From contig NC_044923.1 in assembly GCF_003576645.1 (NCBI RefSeq), forward strand, positions 8,158,535 to 8,222,534: 64,000 nt of DNA. Reading direction: 5' to 3'. The notes below the pieces were generated by a model that did not search any database, was not told the origin of the DNA, and saw only the letters and a program-made list of their open reading frames with translations. Made by a program: the position numbers and the translations under genes. Origin of the DNA: Ipomoea triloba (Eukaryota > Streptophyta > Magnoliopsida > Solanales > Convolvulaceae). How positions within the stretch are numbered: the first letter of the stretch is position 1; each line of letters begins with the position of its first letter. This document shows, piece after piece, positions 44,428 through 56,100 of this stretch.

Positions 44428-44772
44428 ATGGCTACTCAGCAAAAAGGAGAAGATGATCAACAATCAATACATGTAGAGATGCAAGGGACAGGCTCATCTA
44501 ATGGTAGCTGGGTGGGAAGGATCCAAGAACAGTATAGCAAGATCAAAGAGAATGCAGAAACTTACCCTTATGTGTGGGGTTCGTATATTGTTGTGTACGG
44601 GGGATTTGGCCTCTGGTTTGCCTACAGATGGAGAAAACTCCGCAAAACTGAAGATAGAGTCGGAGTTCTTCAAGAGCAGCTCCGCAAGCTCGTTGACTCT
44701 CAAGAGCCTGGAAGCTCATCTGGTGCTGCCACTAGCAGATCACGGCCACCACATGATAAACCCACTGCTTAG
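44428..44772 (+). CDS. Small single-pass membrane protein, plant-conserved, unknown function
   Basis: Single-exon gene of 114 aa. The polar N-terminus is followed by SWVGRIQEQYSKIKENAETYPYVW, a hydrophobic segment at about 46-66 (YPYVWGSYIVVYGGFGLWFAY), a basic flank RWRKLRKTEDR and a short coiled-coil-prone stretch VGVLQEQLRKLVDSQE (79-94). The tail is Ser/Pro-rich. Positive residues after the membrane segment suggest the C-terminus faces the cytosol. It resembles a short protein I believe is widespread in plants, with no function I can name. It lies 80 bp after the PPR pseudogene. Confidence 0.75.
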   Translation: MATQQKGEDDQQSIHVEMQGTGSSNGSWVGRIQEQYSKIKENAETYPYVWGSYIVVYGGFGLWFAYRWRKLRKTEDRVGVLQEQLRKLVDSQEPGSSSGAATSRSRPPHDKPTA

Positions 44773-45117
44773 ATGGTTTATCAGTTTCTATACCCTTTCA
44801 AATTGCATTATTTTTCTGTCTTTCCCTGACTTTTTTCTGAAGTAGATCTCCACATTGAAAGTAGAATCACAACTTAATCTTGAAAATGTCAGGTCAGCTG
44901 TTAAGCTGCATTTCTTGCATGTTTTGTAAGCCTAATGTCACAGCACATAAACAGAGTTGGCAGAAGGAAGCTTGAATGTCCTTCTGTTGTAGGTTTCTTA
45001 TTCCTTGTATTGTATTTAAACTGCATTATACTTGCAACCTCTTTAAAGAAATGCACTATCTTTTTTTTTGGTGATTTGCACATGAATTGTTTTCTTTCTT
45101 ATATTCTTTTTTTTTTT

Positions 45118-45213
45118 TTTGGGTTTTTCCCAAGGTGTCCCTCCAGCCGACAGCTAGAAGACTAATTTCCCGTTCCAACGATAAGCACACTAAGTGGTAG
45201 GGGACTGGCCAAA
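45118..45213 (-). mobile_element. Possible retroposed SINE-like sequence
   Basis: A T-run (45108-45120) leads into 'gggtttttcccaaggtgtcc', which has the look of a reverse-complemented SINE 3' end. On the minus strand 'ccactta' and 'gttggaacggg' might be relics of pol III boxes. Weak. Confidence 0.3.
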
Positions 45214-45390
45214 TGGTTCTTTCTTATATTCTATTTCATAATTCGCAGTCTCTACAGTGCTTGCTTCTTCAATTTGTTTTGCAACATGCACAAGCAACTC
45301 ACCCGTCTTCTTCAATCTTGTAGTTTAATGTTTGTTGGAAAAATTAATGACATTTAAAGTGGTCGTTTTGAGGCATAATTTTGAGTGGAT

Positions 45391-45400
45391 TAAAGTGTAA

Positions 45401-45447
<47 letters not shown>

Positions 45448-45540
45448 GACATACACCCACACACATGCATTAATTTTTTTTTATAGGTCACCGCCTAGGC
45501 GCTAGGTGCTAGTCTACTGCCCGACTAGCTCCTAGCGACT
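45391..45540. repeat. 150 bp block repeated at 46349 and 50683-50810
   Basis: 'agtgtaattaa' + (TA)n + 'gacatacacccacacacatgc' + 'aggtcaccgcctaggc'. The same order occurs at 46349-46418 and, after a 4.3 kb insertion, 50683-50810. The CCTAGGCG part links it to the MITEs in TON2. Confidence 0.7.
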
Positions 45541-46313
45541 TTAAAAAGCAACAATTTAGTCCCCTGACTATCGATTTTTTAACGGATTTGGTCTTTCCGG
45601 CCAAATCACCGGCCAAATGTCGCCGAAAAAAATATACTTTTTTAAATTATTTATTCATTCATGGGGCAAAATGGTCATTTTACGTTTGAAATTGAAATTG
45701 TTCTCTTACTCCCCGGCCAAATCACCTGGGTCAACGACGATAAGCTTGTCTAGGGTTGGAGTTATTAGTGTAAAATGACCATTAAGCTTGTCTAGGGTTG
45801 GAGTTATAAGTGAAATTGCTCTCCTACTCCCCGGCTGGAAAAAATATAAACCTTTTCTATTTTTCTGTTGGAGTTATCAGTGTGCAGCGACGAACTCCTT
45901 GTCGCCGTTGTAGAAGCGGCGGTTATCGACGTCATGGTTGTTAACGGTGGTGGCAAACGAAGTAAGCTACTATTTTTTTCAAATAAAATTAATCACTTGC
46001 AGTTAGGTGAAGATGAGTTCAAGAATGTCAAAATAAACTTCATGTTGGGTTGGTTTTAGTTGATTGTGTGCAAAATGAATTTATCTTGTTTTTCTTTTTC
46101 CGCTCGTCGCTGCAAGAAAGGAGAACAAGAACGAATAAGCTAGGAAGGGAGGAGAACAAAAGAGAGCTTGAAATGACCCATTTACCCCTATGAATAAATA
46201 ATTTAAAAAGATTTATGCTTTTCCGGCGACATCTGGCCGGTGATTTGGCCGGAAAGACCAAATCCGTTAAAAAATTGATAGTCAGGGGACTAAATTGTTA
46301 CTTTTTAAAGTCG
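45537..46313. mobile_element. Mutator-like TIR element, 777 bp
   Basis: Long inverted termini (about 110 bp): gactttaaaaag, 'agtcccctgactatc', 'ggtctttccggccaaatcac' on both sides. The interior has a duplicated 'aagcttgtctagggttggag' and a GC-rich stretch at 45880-45960 that could be captured coding DNA but was not recognised. No target duplication was found. Confidence 0.7.
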
Positions 46314-46362
46314 CATACTCAAATTAATAGGACCTCAATAGTCACAGGAACAAAAGTGTAAT

Positions 46363-46365
<3 letters not shown>

Positions 46366-46416
<51 letters not shown>
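46366..46416. repeat. (TA)n microsatellite
   Basis: It matches the (TA)n at 50682-50717, the two sides of one tract split by the element between them. Confidence 0.85.
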
Positions 46417-46420
<4 letters not shown>

Positions 46421-46770
46421 TTTACATTCCTGTAAAAACATGCCTTAAAATACAAACTTGTGGACATATCTAGAGCATTCATTTTTGTATCAACGGTTAT
46501 GATTTGTTAATATTCTTTGGATTTTTTCTTTTTTTTTTTTTATTTGTGGCGTGTGTTTATGTTTTTACCGTTTTTATTTGGGTTGGGGGCAATTGGGGCT
46601 TTTAATTTTATTTTCTCTCTCTACTTAGTTCACTCGCCGTCCTCTCCCATCACACAACACGTCCCTTTGTTCCTCTTCAATCGCAGAAGCTTTTGGTTCG
46701 TTGTTTCCACTCCCTTTCCACGGAGATGGTACTCGTTGGGCAACATTGCCAAGGCAAATAGCAAGGACCA

Positions 46771-46854
46771 CCGGGTACAGTTGTCGGTCAAAGTATGTCT
46801 TCCCCCTTTTGGCCGGGTACAGTTGTCGGTCAAAGTATGTCTTCCCCCTTTTGG
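46771..46854. repeat. 42 bp tandem duplication
   Basis: Unit starting ccgggtacagttgtcgg, two copies head to tail, within the 4.3 kb TIR element. Confidence 0.9.
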
Positions 46855-47161
46855 TCGATCTAGTGTTGTTCTTGGTGTCGTTAGTTTTTTTTTTTTTTCG
46901 TGGGTGGGTGATTTCCATCAATTTGTTGGGTTCTTGGTTGGGTATGTTAATCGGCGGGGGCGGGGTTGCCGAATTTGCCACGATTTTGGGGTTTTTTTGG
47001 TAGATTAGGGTTTTAGTCTTTAGGTTTCTGGTCTGTTGTTTTGTTTTTTTTCAGTTGTTTTTTTTTTGCTGCTCCAGTTAGGGATTGTTCTCCAATTGGT
47101 TAGTGCATTTTGATGGATTGTTAGCCTTGCACTTGATTTTGTACATTCTATAATATTTGTT

Positions 47162-47245
47162 GGTGTTTCATGTGAATAAGAGATGAACTGGTGATATTTG
47201 TGGGGTGTTTCATGTGAATAAGAGATGAACTGGTGATATTTGTGG
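47162..47245. repeat. Second 42 bp tandem duplication
   Basis: Unit starting ggtgtttcatgtgaataag, two exact copies. A different sequence from the first duplication but the same period. Confidence 0.88.
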
Positions 47246-47865
47246 TTTCTCGTTTTCTTTATAACATCTGGTTTTTGCATTTGATTGATTGTTTGCTTGC
47301 ATTTGATTTTGTAAATTTGGTTTTTTTTGTTGCTTAGTGTGCTGTTGAAGGTGTACTCGTTGAATGGTGTTCCGATTTGTCTATGAATTTTCTTACATGT
47401 AAACACTGGTGTACGTTTATAATGAAACTGAAAATATTTAAATTATTTAAGTTTAGAGAGACAAACTGAACAAATGTTTTTTAAAATAATAGACATTTTG
47501 GCTGTGTTACTGGCGTGTGTTTTGCAGGTGTGTGCACTCGTATGCACACTCAATGCCATATAGGGATCTTCAGCTCATGCATTACAATTTATTTTAATTC
47601 GTAATGTCTGTGCGCATTATTCTGTGCGGCTGTGTGCAACCCTGATTCCTTTTTTGTGTCTGTTGTTTTCTTTTGTTATTTTGGTTTAGTTGTTGATTAT
47701 TCCTGTGACCTTGTTGTTTTCCCTGGTCCTGTAGTGTAGTGAGTTTTGTGCATTTGTTGATGTGAATGTGTGCTATTTACTAATCTTTGTGTTTTTTGTG
47801 TATTTAAATGTGTGGGTGGTTGTTCTTCTTTTGCATGTTGGCGGGTTGCTGTAGGTAAGAAAATC

Positions 47866-48046
47866 AAAGTATCACATTCAGAAGCTGATGGCTATGGGGG
47901 TTTTAATGTGTGACGATGATTTTGTGGCGCCACCTTTGGCGTTCCTTGCAAGGCTACAACAAGACTTTGTGTTGAATGCCCAAGATTATGAACTCACTGC
48001 GGAGGTGGCGGCTAGGTTTCATTCTACTCCGCTGGCTGATATTTAG
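47866..48046 (+). pseudogene. Short coding-like fragment after a splice-acceptor-like site
   Basis: After 'ttgctgtag' the frame reads RKSKYHIQKLMAMGVLMCDDDF, then VAPPLAFLARLQQDF and EVAARFHSTPLADI before TAG. The composition is protein-like, unlike the rest of the element, so it may be a captured terminal exon or the relic of the element's own gene. Family not recognised. Confidence 0.4.
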
Positions 48047-50677
48047 TGTTGCATTCCAGATTATGACTTCTTTATGATTAATTATTTTTGGGAGAACTGT
48101 ACTGATTTTGGGTTATGCTTTTTGCTGGCGTTTACTTTTTGACAGTTACATTAGCTTTCTACCTAGTGTATCTCATTTGGTGACCTATGTCATGGGCGTT
48201 TATCATGTATCATAAATTACTACTATAATAACTTTGCTTCCGCCCTGTGTTCACTAATGTCCAAAACAGTGTGCGGTGGGTACATGGCCACATGGGGATT
48301 CTACGCGACATGCACATAGGTTAATTTATCTTTGCAAATGTGTGCGTTCATGTGTTAGCTAATGTGCACTCTGACACTCAAATTACCCCTAACAGTTTTG
48401 CCATAATTGAATTAGCCTTCCAAAACTAAGGCATGCACCCACTTAAACCCATGCATGCTCAAACCTATTTTCCCATGACCACTGTGTGCACACGAACTGC
48501 TATCTTTGTGCACAGGACAATATTAATTTAATTCATGTGTATTTTTCATTCCAATATGTATACGTTTTTATACATGTCTACACTCCATTAATTACCATTA
48601 CTACTATCCATCAGGGGAACCTATTTCTTTTTTTTTTTTTAATTACTAAATGCTCACATTTCACCTAACCTTAATGTAATTAATTTTCAAACATCTCATC
48701 TAGGGTCAGTGTAAATAGTTTTGAACTCAATCAATGAAAAAAAAAACAAAAAACAAAAACATGTCTTCCAGAAAATGATAAAAAAAGAAATATACTAAAC
48801 GAATACTAATTTGTCCGGACAATTGCCGCTATCATGGTGGCCGACGTCGTCGCATGTATGGCACTCCCTCCCCCCTGTTTTCTTCTTCTCGGTTGATTTT
48901 TATTGGTTGCTTTTAAATCTCTTCCCACTACGCTGAGTGCACTTGAGACTACGTGCGTGTGCAATTTGCCGGATAACACCGTACCCATTTCTAACAATTA
49001 TTCTACCATTCTATAACCATGTGTGTTACGCAAGGTGCACACATGTGTATGTGCGTCTGCACATGGCCGGATATTTATGCACACAAGGCAGGCCGTGTGC
49101 ACATATTCACGAAGGTGGAAGCATTCATTTGTTGTTTTTGCAATTCTCGACCAAACGCACTACGTTGTGTGCACTCGAGACTATATTATTTTACTTATTT
49201 TTAAAAGTTCAAGTGTTACATTTTGATGGTCATAACATATTGTACTACTTTAATGATTTTTTTTTTAAATATAATCTAATTTGCTAAAATTTAGTTCATG
49301 TTATCAAAAACCTTTGCCTAATTATATTGTTTCTCATGGGCTGATTGTGTGCACTATTTAATGGCTCTGTGTGCACACAATACTATATCGCGGTGTTCCG
49401 TGCTTGCATGCTACAGCCAAAGCCACGTAATGTATCCTTCAATTTAATCACATCTAATTAAGTCATTAGTAAATTAAATAATCAATTTGCAGTATATTAA
49501 GTGCGCACTCTAAGTATCTAAAAATAAACATATTCGTATTAAAAACGGTATATAAATTTATTCTTCGCTGTTATTTTGAGTGTCATGTTTTTTTTCTTTT
49601 GCCTCAATATTTACACTGCCTTCCTCCTTTCTTGCTCTTTTCTATTGCTTTTTGCTTGGCGCTTTTGAACCGTTTGCCACTCTCTTTGTTTTTGGCTATG
49701 GTAGGAGGCTTTACGTACACTTTTCCCGCTACACTTTTACCAACTACTAATTCGAGGATAGCTTGTTTGCTGTTTGATTCCCATTATGACAGTGCGTAGG
49801 CATAGATTATTGGGATCGCACTGTGTGCATACCAGCACTTAGGCGTGTGCATAGTAGGACCCCCAGTATATTGGGACATCCTTTCTCATATGTATATTCT
49901 ATTTCCTAACCATGATCACACCATTTTCTAATTATTCCCTTTTCTTCATGTATATATAAATTATCGCTTTGACAACCCTGTGTTGTTCTCCCATTCACAG
50001 TTCAAGCATGCACATGGTTTGTGTAGTGTGTGCATCCAGTCATATGTGATTCTCTGTGTGCATTACATTGTGTAATTGTATGCACGCTTGAGCCCATAAC
50101 TATGGATTTATTTTCTCCTGTTCGTTTATTCATCTTGTAGTCCGTAATCACACTGAATTAATGCCTATTTTTATTCGTCGTGTGCACACGCATTGGTTTT
50201 TTTTTTTTTTTTTTTTTTTGCTAACAAGTTCATCACTTCCTCAACATTCCATCCTGTATTTGTTTTGGCGTTTCGTAATCCCTTGCTTGGATTGCTTTGG
50301 AATAAATAGAATTATGTCCTTTTTATACCACATATTCCTTCGCTCCTAGTTGTTGCTATGTATGTTGACGCTGGGTGGAGGGGTTTTCCGATGTTGAAGG
50401 AGCAATTATTATGCAAGGTCGCATCTGGGGAAGGGAATTACCAAATCACAATGGAGTCCTTCCTTAATTGGAACACTAATATTGTTGCGTGAGATTGTAT
50501 TCTTATATTTATCCATATTTAATGTTTGCATGATTTACCCTTTCTACCCCTTTTTCAAAAATCAAATCCTAATTACTGCATGATTGTTGGATTAATCTGT
50601 GCCACACGTAACACTTAATCTTATGGTCTTAATTTATCCACAAGTTTGTATTTTAAGGGTGTTTGCATGTGAATGCA

Positions 50678-50681
<4 letters not shown>

Positions 50682-50717
<36 letters not shown>
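50682..50717. repeat. (TA)n microsatellite
   Basis: Right flank of the 4.3 kb TIR element. Confidence 0.85.
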
Positions 50718-50719
<2 letters not shown>

Positions 50720-50810
50720 GACATACACCCACACACATGCACTAATTTTTTTTATAGGTCACCGCCTAGGCACTAGGCGCTAGTCTACTGCCGACTAGCT
50801 CCTAGTGCCT

Positions 50811-51229
50811 TCTGCATTCATGTCCTAAACGTTTCTAATTTTCCTTACTAAGCAATAAGGGTAATCAAACCATAACTTTTGAGATACAAGAAGATGCCAA
50901 ATTTCTCAGGTTGCTTTTATGATAAATTCACCAAGGAAGTAACTTGAGATTTTTAATTAATATGTAAAAATTCTTTCGTAAGCGTTGCAATAGCTTAGTC
51001 AAGAATCATATATCTTGACAACATATGAAAATTCTATTATATATATATCTATCATCAGACATCCCCTCATATATTCTCTTAAAAATAAGAGTAATTTGTT
51101 CTTCCTTCAGTTCTTTAGTTTTTATGACAACAATGAGAAAATGTCTGATGATGGATATGTGTGTGTGTGTGTGTGGATCAAATAAAAAAGCTTCTACAGG
51201 TAAAAAAAATGCGCACAATTGCTAACCGT
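50811..51229. other. Intergenic, no gene seen
   Basis: AT-rich, with a (GT)n tract near 51158-51174. Confidence 0.5.
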
Positions 51230-51299
51230 AGATGCAATCCAAATGAACAGTCCAGATTGAATATTAATTAAAAAAAATGCGCGGTGGCATATTTGTAAT

Positions 51300-52045
51300 T
51301 TTGAGTAAGTCATATTGTCTTTTGTATGCACATTTTTCTTCTTCGAGTGCATATTTTTCCTTCTTCAAGTGCATATTTCTCTAATTTGAGTGCATCTATT
51401 TTGTTTCAGTACTTAATTAGTTTCTCATTTGAGTGCAAAACTTTGACCTTCAACTGCACGTTTTGTAGCCTTCAAATGCATGTTTTCCTTTCTAAGAGTC
51501 CACAAATAATTTTCTTTGAATTTTCCCTTTTAGAGTCTTTTTTTTTTTTTTTTTGGTCGTCCTTGCCTTCTAGTGATCCTCTTTATACTTTCAAGTGCTC
51601 AATTTATTGCCTACAAGTGTATGTGTGTCTTAATATTGTGTAAAAAAAAAAAATACTTAGCATTCAAGTGAACCATTTTTTTTCTTTAGTGCAGATTTTT
51701 TTTTTTTTTTTACTTTTAAGTGTACATTTTTATGCCTTCAAGTGCATGTTTCTTTGCCTTCAAATGCACATTTCTGGGCAGTATCTTGTGCATTCTTTTC
51801 AATAACATATAACTAAATTTCAATTAAAATTTGTGAGATTTAGAAACGATTTGTATGGGTAATTGATTTAATAACACTTACGTTGAATAAACTCATTTTT
51901 TTGGAATAGATAACCTCCCTTTTTGGTACCAAAATTGCATTAATTGCACATTTATTTGCCTTGAGTGCAAATTTTTGCCTTCAAATGTACATTTTTGTAC
52001 ATTCAAGTGTATGATTTTGAGCTTTCAAGTGCACATTTCATATAG
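51300..52045. repeat. Degenerate AGTGCA-word repeat array
   Basis: Many copies of 'ttcaagtgcacattt' / 'cttcaagtgcatatttt', spaced irregularly by 20-40 bp with T-runs between. The complement occurs at 16275-16870. No coding; the function or transposon class is unknown. Confidence 0.6.
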
Positions 52046-52191
52046 AATTTATTTTAAGAGAGTCATTTATCATGGTTCATCGCATTTTCACACCGAAAAT
52101 AACTTGCATACCTGATACTAAATAAATATACATATAGGAATGTGCGCTAATTTATATAGAAATACACGGAATACAAAGTTGTATTCACTAA

Positions 52192-52532
52192 GGCCTTCCC
52201 CAATAGTGATATTGGGGAGGGTTTTGAAACAGTAAAATCTTGAGAGTAAATTTTTTAACAAATGTGAGAATGGTGTTTTGATGGTATTTTTCTCCTGCAA
52301 GACACCAAATTTTGTCAGCCCAGTGGGACCCACTGGATAGCAGAGCAGAATGTGAGGCGCAGATTCACTGCGTACTTGCTTAAATAGTTTTTTATTACTT
52401 CTTTTTCTGTTTTTTAATTTTGATTTACTTTTTACTTTTCTTTTCTTTTTTCACCCCTATTTTCTCTTTCCTAATCACACTTACAAAAACTCCTCAAAAG
52501 CCACACCAAAATACCAACTATTGTGGAAGGCC
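52192..52532. mobile_element. PIF/Harbinger-type MITE, 341 bp
   Basis: Ends ggccttccccaatagt and, inverted, ggccttccacaatagt; TAA at 52189-52191 and 52533-52535. Confidence 0.85.
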
Positions 52533-52535
52533 TAA

Positions 52536-52916
52536 GAGCAACTACATCAGTGTATAATAAGTGGATATTAGTACAATTGCTGCTGACTTGGAGGAGTGAG
52601 AAGTTGGAGGAGTGAGAAGTAATGTGAGATTAAAAAAAGTCTCCCTGCAATGAAGGTTCATGGAACAGTGAAAAGCAATTAACAAACGGGAAGGGGAAGC
52701 GCATGAGTCACGCGTCAGGCGCGCCATGTGCGCCCAACGGGCGCATGCAGGCGCGTTTGTCGCGCTTGACACGCGACTGAAATCTTCATTTTTATTATTT
52801 TTTCTTTTCAAATATGATTTATATTTTTTTTTCCTCTCATCTCATTTTCTCTTTCTTAATCACACTTACCAAAACTCCTTAAAAACCGCTAAAAAATTCC
52901 ATTGATAAGGATGCTC
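52536..52916. mobile_element. PIF/Harbinger-type MITE, 381 bp, adjacent
   Basis: Ends gagcaactacatcagtg and, inverted, gagcatccttatcaatg; TAA at 52533-52535 (shared with the preceding MITE) and 52917-52919. The interior resembles the neighbour (cttaatcacacttaccaaaac). It contains a GC-rich patch at 52700-52780. Confidence 0.82.
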
Positions 52917-53168
52917 TAACACCTCACGCCTATTCCAAGGGTACGGCAAGCTCACATTGAATTTTATATTTTGGTAAATATTCTATATATTAGCGACTAG
53001 TGACCTTATTATAAATGATCCATTTTAGGCAAAAGATGTCCTTTCACCCACCTCATTTCTGTGTTAAGACAGCTCCTTTACCTGCTTTTTTGTGGCTTCC
53101 GAAATAAACAGTAAAGTAAAAACTCTCCAGTGTCTCCACAACAAACTCCAAACACTGTTGCTCGGAAA

Positions 53169-56100
53169 ATGGCCGGAACGGCGGTAAATCATCCGCCAGT
53201 GACGCCAGGAGCCTACGCGGGCGGCGGAGGCAATGCTGCAAAGCCGCCGTCTGTGAACTCGTGCAGCAGCATATCAGCCATCGCTGATCGGCTAGCTAGA
53301 CACGCATGCAACCAGCCGCTAAACGACGTCGTAGAGTTCTGCAAGCTCTGCATATCTCTCTCCAAGTATCCACTTTTGTCTAATTTTCTGTACAAGACCA
53401 CGCTTCTTCTGTTTCTAATACTCGATTGGAATCTTCGTTACTTTGATGTTAACTGTGTACCACGGATTTTGATTTTTTTTTTTTAATTTTTTAATTTTTT
53501 TTTCCCTCTTTGTCACTTCTGAGTTCTGTAAATACATATTTAATTATATAAAATTTTTGAAAGAGAATTTTCAAACCTGCTAAAAATTTAATTTGTTCAT
53601 GTGAAGCACATATCTATACATGAACAAGACGTGGGTACTGGGCAGTTTAATGAGTGTTTTGATGAATATGAGGTTTATATGAGCTTGTATGTAAAAGACA
53701 TTATGCTGATTAGGTCCTTCACACCTTCTGAAGTGAAGAACATGAGGCTTAATTCTTGAGCAGACTTTGTAATATATACTATGATATGATAGTGAATTCT
53801 TAAATAAGATAGAGGATCACACCTACTATGCAATTCCCAGAAGCAAGAAACGGTCATTCTGCCCAATTTTTAATTCACTCCCATTTGGTGTTACTGACTG
53901 GACATTTGATAATTACAGGGGTATCAATGATGCTATTGCAAGCCATGAGGTTCCAACTAAAGCTCCAGATTTGCCTGTACTTTTGAAACAGGTACCTTTG
54001 AATGGAAGTTAAAGTTGTGGTCTTTATCTTACTTTATGGAATTGTCTTGCAAGGACTTGTTATTTTCTGATTTTGGAGTTTCCCATTTAAACTCGTCAAG
54101 TTGAAAATGGAAGAAAAATATAAATGAGAAAGGACTCATAAATTCTATCTATAATACCTTGAAAATAAAACTCTATGGAAATCCTTTCTTCTCAATTCTC
54201 ATAAATGCTCCTTTTGATTCTCAAAATTCTATAAAAATTTGATGAATACATAATGCCTCTGCCTTCCAATTGAAAACTTCACTGCACCCGTTGGCTGAAC
54301 CTGTTATTTCTCACATCATCACAGTAGATGGAGGCTGTGCACTTCTGTAGTAGAAGCCTAATACTTATATCCATGTACATTATTTCTCTTAAATTTTTGT
54401 CTATGAGGAACTTTATTTTAATCGTAATGTTTCATTTTTTATATTGTCATGTTTGCACAAAATTGAACCCATTATGAACTGTAATATTTTATTTTATTTT
54501 ATCTCCAAATGACCTATGATTACAGGTGTGTTGTCACAGAAATGAGCCATATGCGCTAGCAGCTGTCATGGTTCTAATGGTTTCTGCTAAAGTAATTCCT
54601 AAATACCAGTTAAATCTTACTGCCAGATGACAAGATTCAGTAATCAATGCTCTTTTCATTTTTTGTCTGCCATGACCTGTACGTGCAAGATATGGCCTGT
54701 CTTTTGTACTTCATTTTATCAACTTTACAGACTGGCTTATCCTTTGACTCTTATCACATTAGTAAATAAAAATAGCTTTGGCTGCCTGTTCTATTGATTG
54801 AAGTTCTACCCAAGTGGAGGTCTTCCAGGTTTTTACCTAACTATATGGTATTCATGAGGTTGTCTTCTCCAGGATATGAAAGGTTGTAGAACAGGGACTA
54901 CATGGAGACAAGAAAAATAGGATATTTGTAGATATGACATGCACAAGATAATTTTGATCTAGCTGCTAGCATTGCGTTGAGTGACTTTGTCATGCTGAAT
55001 GTTTTTGTCTTCATAAACTAGCAATAGAAAGCTAGTTACCAATACCGATGGCTTCAAAGGTGAAATTTTTGGGTAAAGTGCTAATATCTAAAAAATAAGG
55101 TTTCATGTTATTTGCTTGCTACTATTATTAGAGCAACTGAACAGTGATCCAGCCTTGATACAAAAATGCCTGGCTCAGATGCCTATGCTGGCTAAAGTCT
55201 CTGCTGGATAATGGATGACATAAATGAATTCTTAATGGAAAAGCGAGACTCTTCTTGCACTGACCAGAAATAACATTCCCACTTGATAAAATGACCAGTA
55301 CTGTCTGGGATCTTGAAAGTAAACAACATCCTATTTATATGTTAAATAAAGTATTTTGTTTATCTAATTGATGATAATTTCATGTTTGGACTGGTTATTA
55401 AGTACTGAAAAATTGGAGAATATGTAAACAAAGCTAGCTAGGAAAGTTGAAAACTTTATCCATGTGCATTCAGATCTTCATAACTTTTGGTATCTTAAAT
55501 GTCACTTGGGATGTTCATTATCAATTGCACTCTTGGTTTGAAATCCTGCTAATGTTATCTGACTTTGAGATGTTGATTCTTAATTGTAACATTAGCCAAC
55601 TATCTCATCAACTCCTTTTATCTGGTTACTATTTGTAGAATGCTTGCAGTAGTGGGTGGTTCTTGGACAGAGATTCCAAAGAGCTTCACTGTCTTGCAAA
55701 TGAGGTTAATTTAGTTTTTTTTTTTTTTTTTACTAATTTGTCTAATTCCTATGTTTCTCTAACTCATATTATAAAGTGTTCCCCTTTTGTTTTATTTTTT
55801 CTTTTTATTTACATCTGCAGATATCTAGCAACTTCTGCAGCACAACAGATTTCGAAAGTGCATGTACTGGTTCTTCATCCATGATCTCAACAATCATGTC
55901 AAGGCAGGAATTTTGCCACTTATTTCTTGTGTTATAGCTTGAATGTGTTACATTGTTTCTAAATATTTGAATTTCAATAATTTTTGATAACTCATTGAGC
56001 TTATGGCTAAATTTTGTAATTGCTACTGAATTCTGATAGTTAGATTAACAGGATTTGCTTGAGCAAAGAATGTTGTCTTTTTCCTTTTCTTCTGATGCTA

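Larger units (their letters stand above)
46417..50683. mobile_element. 4.3 kb TIR element rich in GTGTGCA words
   Basis: The ends are imperfect inverted repeats of about 47 bp, sharing the core ccttaaaatacaaacttgtg (46443 side; inverted at 50640 side). It is inserted in a (TA)n tract. GTGTGCA and close variants occur at least a dozen times between 47520 and 50180. It contains two separate 42 bp tandem duplications. Only one plausible small coding fragment (47866-48046) was seen, and no transposase. Superfamily not assigned. Confidence 0.7.

Noticed and set aside
44935..45165. 76-residue frame downstream of the small membrane protein
   Set aside because: It runs over 3' UTR-like and poly(T) sequence with no conserved feature.
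46517..47008. 163-residue frame in the TIR element
   Set aside because: Phe/Val-rich, spans a 42 bp tandem duplication and T-runs; no signature, so probably chance.
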